Assembly: GCA_002633025.1 (NCBI GenBank)
Contig: NMRB01000029.1
Span: 704,763-768,762, forward strand
DNA length: 64,000 nucleotides
Direction: 5' to 3'
From: Notospermus geniculatus
Taxonomy: Eukaryota > Nemertea > Pilidiophora > Heteronemertea > Lineidae
Shown here: one piece after another, positions 56,719-64,000 of the stretch
Layout of the letters: every line of letters begins with the position of its first letter
Position numbering within the stretch: the stretch's first letter is position 1
Position numbers and translations under genes: made by a program
The notes under the pieces: model-generated
Databases searched by the model: none
What the model was told of the DNA's origin: nothing
What the model saw: the letters and a program-made list of their open reading frames with translations, nothing else

Positions 56719-59700
56719 GTAAATAATAAGCTATCGTAACGTCCACTGGGTGATACTTGGGAGGTTTCGAAATCAAACGATAAACCAAAACTTTACGACA
56801 ACGTTATTTTTCATACTACACATTAACCACATTTTACATTGCATTTTCGGTACAAAAATAAAGTTGTCGTTAACGTTTACGTTTATCGTTTGATTTCGAA
56901 ACCTCCCTATTAGGGAGTTTAAGAAATCAAACGATAAACGTGAACTTTACGACAACGTTATTTTTCGCACTACACATTCACTAGATTTAATATTGTATTT
57001 TCGGTACAAAAAATAACGTTGTCGTAAAGTTAACGTTTATCGTTAGATTTCTTAAACTCCCTAATAGGGGGGTTAGGAAATCAAACGATCAACGTAAATT
57101 TTACGACAATGATATTTTTCGTACTACACATTCACCAGATTTTACATTGCATTTTCGGTACAAAAATATCGTTGTCGTCAACGTTTACTTTTATCGCTTG
57201 ATTTCTTAACCTCCCTATTCCAACAGAGACCGAGCACCCACAACAAGAGGACAGGCAATACAAAGTCCTAGTCCGCTTAGATAGTGTCAATGAGGTCGCA
57301 GGTCGAGTGATGAAGCGTGTTACTGTTCGCGTTCTGATTGGTTCACGTGAATTCGTAATTTCTATTTTTGGCTTTGGGGAATCCCTTCACGGTAGCAATC
57401 CCGCCGAACAACTTTTGCCATACTGAGTTGGTACTCACGTGCACTTTTTGTGGAATGGCGTTGAAGTCAGAAAACTGCCTCAACGTCATAGGCATCATCG
57501 GCCTCACATTTTACAGCCTCATTATCATATGCAAATGAGAGGCCGAAGTTCAGCCTACACAGGGCATTGTCGGATTCTGCCCTGCCATTTATCGACTCGT
57601 TCCGCATGCCAATTAGTAGGCTACATGAAGTTTTTTCGATTTCTTTTAACTTGCCTATCACATTAGTCAAGACATTTGAGTCTGTGACATTTTTTATTAA
57701 TAACTGAAAAACTCTGCCTCGTCAAAATGACGGACTAGGTTCGTTTTCCATATCACCAAACTGAGTACCTAAATTCGTCAAAATGACAAGTCCTCGTTCG
57801 TCATTTTGACGAACCCTTGACGAACATAAGGGTTCATCAAAAGGACGAAAGTGGACTTGTCGTCTTGACAAACCCGTGTTTATGTTCGTCAAGGGTTCCT
57901 CAAAATGACGAACGTGGACTTGTCATTTTGACGAATTTAGATACTCAGTTTGGTGATGTGGAAAACGAACCTAAGTTCGTCATTTTGATGAAGCAGAGTT
58001 TTTCAGTGCACATACGCCGCAGAGAGAGACGTACTTTCAGTATAAATTAACAGCTCGAATGGCACTTCATCCCCCGATTAATGTGAATAAAAACAACCTT
58101 CTGGTTCAGTTTCATCCGACTGAGTTTTTCATATTAGTGCGCTATCAGGAGGAGCCAATTCCCTGGACAGCGGTCGTAGTGTATAGCCCTCAGGTCCGAG
58201 ATGCGACATTCCGTGCGAATCTCCAGTACAGGCAGTCGCGTTACTACCGGTATGTTGAACAGACCAGAACAGGGGGTGTAATTATCAACCCAGTATCCAA
58301 CTATCTGTTACATTTTCATGTGAGCACAAGGTCGAAAACATGTTACATTGAAAAAGAGGTTGACATGTATGATTTTTCGGTCGGGAATTTTACTGGTCGG
58401 TTCCTTATGCCTGGTAAGGATGAAGTGTACAAAGGAGCCTGTGTACTGTACGGTGATTTGGGGATGGTAAATGTATATTTTCATAAAAACATGAAATACC
58501 TCTTCATTGATACAAGAACGAAGAATTTAGAGACAGCGTATTTTACTCTATACAATTTGCATCAGAAAAAAGTGGGGAATGAAATAATTGTTACACCTGT
58601 GTATAATAATACATTATATTTTACACCAGGGCAAGGTCTACTAAAACATCCAACCGTGTTTCATATCTATGACGATTTTGATGCCAGCCTAACCATAGCC
58701 CTCAGTCGGTCCCTTAGGGTGTTCGCTTTTCGTAGCATACAGAACGATAGACCCTTGAAGCAGAAGGGTCTGATAAAGGTACCCCCGGGATGCTCATTTA
58801 TGGCAGTAAACACTGCCTTACGGGTCAACCTTATGCATTGTAATGGCGATAGAACCGTATCATGGGTAGTGGGATATCAGTTAGCTTGCCTACCAGGCGA
58901 ATCTTTCTGTTCTGATCGAAAAAATCGAGATCTTTGGAAAATATTTATAGACTTACATGGATTAAACCATAAACTACAGAGACCAGGTCATGTGACAGTT
59001 GACCGACATAAGAATATTTTACACATTCAAAAGACCAAATCGTTTTACAGCAAAGTAAATGTGTACAGTGCGATACGATACTTTCTAATTTAGTGCATGT
59101 ATAGAGGAGTCAAAAAATTTCTATTCATGAAGCTCAATACTGGATATATATAACCTCAAGGCACTTCGACTGAGTTGGTTGCACCGACTAGATTCATGTA
59201 CTGGCGCCATTATACTTGACCAACCTCGTTCCAGGGTCTTCCTCCTCTGTCGACCTCGGTCCTTTCCTTCGGAGACCCTTGGAAACACAACCTCACAAAT
59301 TTAGAAATTCTTGAAATTGGGCATATTGCCAAATCACTGGACTGGTTCATGGCACCGACCAATCAGGCAGCCGAAAAAGGCCAAATCGCAGAAGTTTTAG
59401 CCCTGGGGACGAGGTTTTCCACTTTACTGGTGGCAAGGCAGTCGATCTTTGGGTCTCATTGCAGACTTTTAAAATTCTGTGGTACAACTGTTCGCAGATG
59501 TACATGTACGTACTTTAGTTAGTGCTTCTATAGACTGTGCAATGTACGTGAACCTTGTCGCCACTAGGCTTGTCTATTTTTTCCTCATACGCAGGATAAG
59601 CAAGTTGACTACTCTATGGCCAATGTCGGTCAGTTTCGACCCCCTGTGAAGATTCTCCAACGAGACTATTGGTTCTTTGATTGGCATAGTGGAAAAATCG

Positions 59701-60593
59701 TCGTATATAAAAGTAACACTAAGACTTCACCATATTATGGCTCACAAATATACAAGGAAATTCCTCGAGGAGATTATAAACTTATTCACAATAAAAAATT
59801 CTTCCACAAATTCCAAGGCCTGTTCGATGGGATATTTTACAATCAAACTTTTCTGATCCTTTTTAATGAATTTCATGGTCCCCGAAATTGTGACGTGTAT
59901 GATGTCGTTAGAGGTACCATACCGGGTAGACTCGTGGTACCCATCAGTGACCCCTGCTACAAACCAGGGATTAAATACGATTTGAGAGTGGGAACTGGAG
60001 GGAACATACTGCTGAGCTGTGACCGAGATCGTGGGTATTACACTATGTATGACGTACAGGTCAATGAGACCAATAAATTGGGTCATTTTGACCTAATTCT
60101 GATCAACGGTACGCGCGTACCTTTACGACGGACGCCTTTTCGTGTTTCAGTAGGCGTACATTATATAAAAGTGGTCACTGGAAGTTCGTACTTATTTTCT
60201 CATTTTAGGGAGTATGGATACAGACCGTTAATGTATCAAATTAAAGGTTTTAATTTTAATAAATGTTATGATTATTCGGAACGTTTTGATAATAATTTAA
60301 AGTGCGTTTGCTTGATAGGGCCACCCCTGCCTTGCGTCCTCATACTTCGCCAAATCCCTGACCCAAAGGTTGGCCTACTTAAGGAGGGTACGGGTAAACT
60401 GACGTATTTCGAAACTTCCGCCACACTGCACCCTCCAATCAATGAAAAAAACGTAGAACATCTCGAGATAAGTCCACGTGACGGCTCGTTGATACATTTC
60501 GTGGTGATTCCTGGGAAATCAAGTGACAAATCACGTGACGAGAAAGAAATTCTCGCGAGAATTGCGAGATATCGAGTAGTAGTCAGTCAATGA
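56398..60593 (+). CDS. Unrecognised gene: PAN/Apple-like exon plus two long beta-repeat exons
   Basis: I do not recognise this gene. Model: exon 1 ends 56718 (donor gtaaat), exon 2 runs 58041-59054 (acceptor tactttcag, donor gtaaat), exon 3 runs 59595-60593 (acceptor catacgcag, stop TGA, AATAAA at 60650-60655). All junctions are phase 0, so the three frames fuse into about 777 residues. Exon 1 has a C-x3-C-x3-C-x2-F pattern (CAIMCCQLKCTTF) like PAN/Apple domains. Exons 2 and 3 are built of units of about 35-40 residues, each with a strand, a P/D/N turn, a hydrophobic strand and a V-x-x-Y end (for example GHVTVDRHKNILHIQ...VNVYS), resembling propeller or beta-sandwich repeats. The alternative is two adjacent genes: exon 2 can also read to a TAG at 59091-59093 and exon 3 has an ATG at 59616. 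No signal peptide is visible, so a 5' exon may be missing. Confidence 0.55.
56759..57215. mobile_element. Three tandem MITE copies, 148-150 bp each
   Basis: 56759-56907, 56913-57062 and 57068-57215 each begin GGGAGGTTT-like or GGGGGTTAG-like and end in the complement, with arms of about 65 bp (aaatcaaacgataaacg, acaacgttatttttc). They are separated by 5-bp spacers tatta and taata, consistent with TA or TTA target sites. Confidence 0.85.
57704..58006. mobile_element. Hairpin element of about 300 bp, arms about 140 bp
   Basis: ctgaaaaactctgcctcgtc... (57704) to the complement ...gaagcagagtttttcag (58006). Multiple internal copies of TCGTCAAAATGACGAA, itself palindromic. Confidence 0.85.
58041..59093 (+). 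CDS. Long beta-repeat exon A
   Basis: A 1-kb open frame with clean codon usage, from an acceptor at 58040 (ATG at 58059) to TAG 59091-59093, or to a donor at 59055. About six repeat-like units are visible: near residues 12-47, 72-109, 135-169, 174-209, 240-285 and 312-345 counted from the ATG. It has few cysteines and no membrane segment. It opens with ALHPPIN, which recurs at the end of exon B. Confidence 0.7.
   Translation, partial: YKLTARMALHPPINVNKNNLLVQFHPTEFFILVRYQEEPIPWTAVVVYSPQVRDATFRANLQYRQSRYYRYVEQTRTGGVIINPVSNYLLHFHVSTRSKTCYIEKEVDMYDFSVGNFTGRFLMPGKDEVYKGACVLYGDLGMVNVYFHKNMKYLFIDTRTKNLETAYFTLYNLHQKKVGNEIIVTPVYNNTLYFTPGQGLLKHPTVFHIYDDFDASLTIALSRSLRVFAFRSIQNDRPLKQKGLIKVPPGCSFMAVNTALRVNLMHCNGDRTVSWVVGYQLACLPGESFCSDRKNRDLWKIFIDLHGLNHKLQRPGHVTVDRHKNILHIQKTKSFYSKVNVYSAIRYFLI
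59055..59594 (+). other. Intron 2 of the unrecognised gene (or intergenic)
   Basis: 540 bp between the long exons. It carries aacctcgttccagggtc and its near complement gccctggggacgaggtt, a weak inverted repeat. No exon seen. Confidence 0.45.
59595..60593 (+). CDS. Long beta-repeat exon B
   Basis: A 1-kb open frame from the acceptor catacgcag (ATG at 59616) to TGA 60591-60593, followed by a poly(A) signal 57 bases later. Aromatic-rich strands such as DYWFFDWHSGKIVVY alternate with turns. Near its end it has LHPPINEKNVEHLEISP, echoing the start of exon A. Distant similarity between A and B suggests an ancient duplication. Confidence 0.7.
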   Translation, partial: DKQVDYSMANVGQFRPPVKILQRDYWFFDWHSGKIVVYKSNTKTSPYYGSQIYKEIPRGDYKLIHNKKFFHKFQGLFDGIFYNQTFLILFNEFHGPRNCDVYDVVRGTIPGRLVVPISDPCYKPGIKYDLRVGTGGNILLSCDRDRGYYTMYDVQVNETNKLGHFDLILINGTRVPLRRTPFRVSVGVHYIKVVTGSSYLFSHFREYGYRPLMYQIKGFNFNKCYDYSERFDNNLKCVCLIGPPLPCVLILRQIPDPKVGLLKEGTGKLTYFETSATLHPPINEKNVEHLEISPRDGSLIHFVVIPGKSSDKSRDEKEILARIARYRVVVSQ

Positions 60594-60649
60594 ATGAACT
60601 CGTGACGTCCCCAAGATTTCTTTCGCATACGTCTTTAGAGGAATGGTAA

Positions 60650-60655
60650 AATAAA
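60650..60655 (+). terminator. Candidate poly(A) signal AATAAA
   Basis: It lies 57 bases after the stop of exon B, a normal spacing for a short 3' UTR. No such signal follows the exon A stop, which favours exon B as the terminal exon. Confidence 0.45.
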
Positions 60656-61360
60656 CTACCTCCACCATTTATCCGCTAGCCGGCGCTGGTATCAAGCAAA
60701 CTGAACTTCTGGATTTTCCGGACGAAAATTCCACCACGCTGCATAGACGAAATTTTCGGAACAAAATCCTGTTGAAAATGTACACGTGCATACATTTTCC
60801 CGCGATGCGATATCAACTGAGACAAAAGTGACGTCATGACGTCTCTCGGGCGTATCGATGGCAGCGCCACCTTGCGTCAGGTTGGTTCCTATTTATCTGC
60901 CCACCTGTCTTGCGAAACGAAAAAAACGTGGCATCGCTAATTTCACTGGCGTATGGGCGTTCATTTCGGTTGGAATACCGTATAATCTTATCGATGCACA
61001 AAACGGTGGAAGTATTTTCTCTCTAAACCCAAGGAATTTCGATCGGTCTAACAAAACATTCTGAACTTCTGTTCAAAGAAAGTGACAAATGTTCAACGTT
61101 GATATTTCAAGCGGGATATTTATCTAATCGCAAATACACTTATGGTTGTTTATAAGGACCGTGGTAGGTGTGTCGACGGAATGCCTGTTAACGTGCTCAT
61201 TCATGACGTCATTGGGCCTACATACATGTATGAAGGTACATGTACATGTATCAGCAAGGGACGAAAAAGAATCCGTCAGTACGCCGAATTGAATGTCCGA
61301 ATTATTTTTTTCTTCTTCGACGCATCCCCACAGTTACGATACGGGCTTCCTCGTCAATGA
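60656..61360. other. Spacer
   Basis: No gene or repeat that I can support. Confidence 0.4.
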
Positions 61361-61746
61361 GCGTTCTCACATCACACAGTACAAAAGTCAAATAGCGTTC
61401 TCACATCACACAGTACAAAAGTCAAATAGCGTTCTCACATCACAGAGTACAAAAGTCAAATAGCGTTCTCACATCACACAGTACAAAAGTCAAATAGCGC
61501 TCTCACATCACACAGTACAAAAGTCAAATAGCGCTCTCACATCACACAGTACAAAAGTCAAATTGCTTTCTCACATCACACAGTACCAAAGTCAAATAGC
61601 TTTCTCACATCACACAGTACAAAAGTCAAATAGCGCTCTCACATCACACAGTACATGTACAAAAGTCAAATAGCTTTCTCACATCACACAGTACAAAAGT
61701 CAAATAGCGCTCTCACATCACACAGTACATGTACAAAAGTCAAATT
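61361..61746. repeat. Tandem array, 34-bp unit, 11 copies
   Basis: The unit begins tctcacatcacacagtac and continues aaaagtcaaatagcgt. Nine units are 34 bp; units 9 and 11 are 40 bp through a 6-bp atgtac insertion, which accounts exactly for 386 bp. Units differ at gcgt/gcgc/gctt. Confidence 0.95.
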
Positions 61747-62832
61747 GCTTTTTCCATTGGTTACCGTGGAATCAATTATCACACAACCCAACAATCTCAA
61801 ATATCCACAAATGGGCATTTGGAAGCTATGATCAAGTGGTGTTCCCTTACGTTCAACACTTTAATGACTTTTGTGTGGATTTCATCCATACTTGATGTCT
61901 TTTGAAGCGAAGCATTAAGTAGAAAGTTGAAACACATACACGTGAAAATTACTTTTCAATTTTGCATGACCTACGAGCGTTTTGTATATCACCATGGCAA
62001 CGTTTCTAAACCACGGAAGTCATTTTTGGTGTAAAATATATTCTGTGAACGTACACTTTTAGAATTTTCTGTTGTACTTTAATTGGTCAATTTCAAAAAA
62101 GATGCCAGACATATTTATTGAGTTTCGTTAGGCATTATAAAACATAGCAGCCGACTTTCTAGTGGATGTTGTTAACACCAGCAATTTCCATGCCCGGTCA
62201 ATTGATACCAATTGTTTTCGCCCAGAAACGGGCGGTTTGAAATTGACATCCAGAGCACCAACGTACCCGAAAATAAAGTTTGTGTATGAACGCGGTAGTA
62301 ACGTTTTTGAACTGTCTGTTTTCTGTGCTATAGTTCAGTTACGCTCGACACCTCTGAGAGCTATCAACTTGATAAGTGTGCAGCCCCCCCNCCCCCCCCC
62401 CCCCCCCCGATGCCACTGGGAACACTAACTGAGGTGAAATATTGGTACTTTGGATGTATAGTGGCCAATATCATGCTTGTAATAAACATATGAGATGGTG
62501 GTGATGAATTATACACCGACGGGAACATTGCCTCCGACTGCTTTATTGGTATCATCAAGAAACGGTCCCAGTGCCCCGATAAACGCTTGCCTTAAAAGAT
62601 GTCCATTATGTGAATATACTGCACAAATGGATTTGAAGCAGATAGGGGCATCTTGATATATGAACCAGACGGAATCTGGCAATTAGGGGCAGTTGAAAGC
62701 AAGCGGTTCTCAAAAAAATTGCTGATAAACTGGTCGAGTGTCACAACAAGGTGTACTTCCGGTTTCTAAATTGCAAAACATTTTCCTTGGTGCTGCCGAT
62801 TGGATAACAAATATTGTTCCAAAATTAAAAAC
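61747..62832. other. Spacer with poly-C and single N
   Basis: Poly-C from about 62384 to 62408 broken by an N at 62391. Otherwise nothing recognised. Confidence 0.45.
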
Positions 62833-63170
62833 AATTCCAATTCTAATTCACTCTCTATAGAAGAATTTTCCATTCTCGCAATAAAAATGAAAAGTTTTTT
62901 CTAAATTTCGGTTGAATTGATGAAATCAACTGCCGACATTTTACCGGAAGTGGTCATATTTTGCCTCGATATGGACTCAGTGGTTTGCGGAAGTCGCCAG
63001 AATGAGAATTCTAATTCGTTCTCTATGGAACAATTTTCCCCTCTCGCATTGAAATGAAAAGTATTGTCCCAAATTTCGGTTGAATCGGTGAAGTCCGTTG
63101 CCAACACTTTACCGGAAGTGCTCATATTTTGCCTCGATCTGGACTCAGTGGTGTGGCGGAAGTCGCCAAC
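62833..63170. repeat. Tandem duplication, about 169-bp unit
   Basis: 62833-63001 and 63002-63170 share ttaccggaagtg, catattttgcctcgat and ggactcagtggt in order, with about 15% differences. The second copy runs directly into caacaATGGCGGCATG. Confidence 0.8.
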
Positions 63171-63172
63171 AA

Positions 63173-63360
63173 TGGCGGCATGCGTCGTCTCTGTCCCGCT
63201 GAGCTCGTCAACGAAGGCTACCGATGATCTATCTTGTTTATTCTATCAAGGGAACGATTGGAATCTCTTATCAGAGACACTGCATACATCGCTTCATGAT
63301 AAAAAACAAACACATCCCTCGCGACCAACTGACAAAGTGAATTCGATTGTAACGCATTAA
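63173..63360 (+). CDS. Possible small ORF or first exon (62 residues)
   Basis: ATG at 63173 in a strong context (aacaATGG), reading MAACVVSVPLSSSTKATDDL to TAA. Length and composition are not convincing and no family is recognised; it may instead be a first exon, but no clear donor stands out. Confidence 0.18.
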
Positions 63361-64000
63361 AGTGATACATTGTAACGATGAATAACACAAAATCAAGTTT
63401 ACTGCTTACATGAAATGTCCTCATGGCTCCTATTGTCAACTCATTTGAAATTTGCCGTCGATTTTGGCACACCGTTGCCATAGTAACGTTAAAGTATAAA
63501 CAAAGACCGGAGGACTTGAGTGGTCATCATTGTGACATGAGTGACTGAGGCTCATATATATGTACCACTAGACGTACAGTGAGTACTCAATGATTGGGAA
63601 CGCCCCGTCATGATATATTTTAGTATGACTAATCGCTACACGAAAGTTAATGTTAAATTTCAATAGTCTGTGTCGTCAGTATAGGGGAAAAGACAATATT
63701 GATGTTTTTTCCGGAAAAATGACATGGACTCAGACAGAATTTTTGAAGAATTGGTAATTTTTTTCTCACTGAAGTGTATTCAAAATGGGGCAATGTCAAT
63801 TTCAATAGAACCTCTACATTAAGGACACCTTTGTGACGCTGTCCTTAGTTTGGAGATGTCCTGATTACAGAGGTGATTTGAATGGACACGACCAATTTGG
63901 GGCTTCCGTTTGATGTCCATAACAGAGAGTGTTCTCATAATAGTCCGGTGTAATGCTTTTTAATGTTCCCCATTCTTCAGTGTTTCTACACAACAGACCG
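63361..64000. other. Right edge of window
   Basis: No gene or repeat supported. Confidence 0.4.

Larger units (their letters stand above)
56719..58040 (+). other. Intron 1 of the unrecognised gene, packed with hairpins
   Basis: It contains three tandem MITEs (56759-57215) and a 303-bp hairpin (57704-58006) that ends 34 bp before the acceptor. The 57216-57703 stretch shows nothing else. Confidence 0.55.

Noticed and set aside
61361-61746. Regular 34-bp direct repeats resembling a CRISPR array
   Set aside because: There are no unique spacers; units are contiguous, and the DNA is eukaryotic.

Overview
This window is nuclear DNA of an animal, most likely a marine invertebrate. The genes are split by GT-AG introns, spacers carry many TACATG and AGGCCT runs, and short inverted-repeat (MITE-like) elements occur every 1-2 kb. 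The two recognisable genes are metazoan families. An echinoderm, hemichordate or cephalochordate fits best, but the sequence alone does not settle the species. Five single Ns and one 57-base N run (49610-49666) show it is a draft assembly.

Region by region: (1) 1-14540, plus strand: the 3' end of a small-conductance Ca2+-activated K+ channel gene (KCNN/SK). Four coding exons lie at 8340-8450, 10013-10140, 14104-14173 and 14313-14540, and the transmembrane exons would lie before the window. The first 8.3 kb is intron, full of hairpin elements and a tandem duplication. (2) 14541-30517: gene-poor spacer holding many inverted-repeat elements, a CCCATTTCGCC minisatellite and one short doubtful ORF. 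(3) 30518-43428, plus strand: an almost complete AGTPBP1 (cytosolic carboxypeptidase 1) gene. I could place 18 exons whose phases all join to one 1080-residue frame. The exons for the second half of the N-terminal armadillo-like domain are absent, and a single N sits in the intron where they should be. (4) 45733-49571, minus strand: two exons of a mucin-like type I membrane protein with a Thr/Ser-rich ectodomain, one membrane span and a cytoplasmic tail ending in a PDZ-ligand-like motif. Its 5' exons lie beyond the N gap. (5) 52581-54264: a segmental duplication with 28-bp hairpin repeats, in which one copy carries a MITE and the other shows the empty site. (6) 56398-60593, plus strand: a probable three-exon gene I do not recognise, with a PAN/Apple-like exon followed by two long exons of beta-strand-rich repeats. 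(7) 61361-61746: an 11-copy 34-bp tandem array, then repeat-rich DNA to the end.

The genes do not form an operon or obvious pathway; they are separate eukaryotic transcription units. The most novel item is the unrecognised gene at 56.4-60.6 kb. The most striking structural feature is the density and variety of hairpin elements, including a perfect 61-bp palindrome, an 11-bp-repeat hairpin of about 400 bp, three MITEs in tandem, and a natural filled/empty-site pair.
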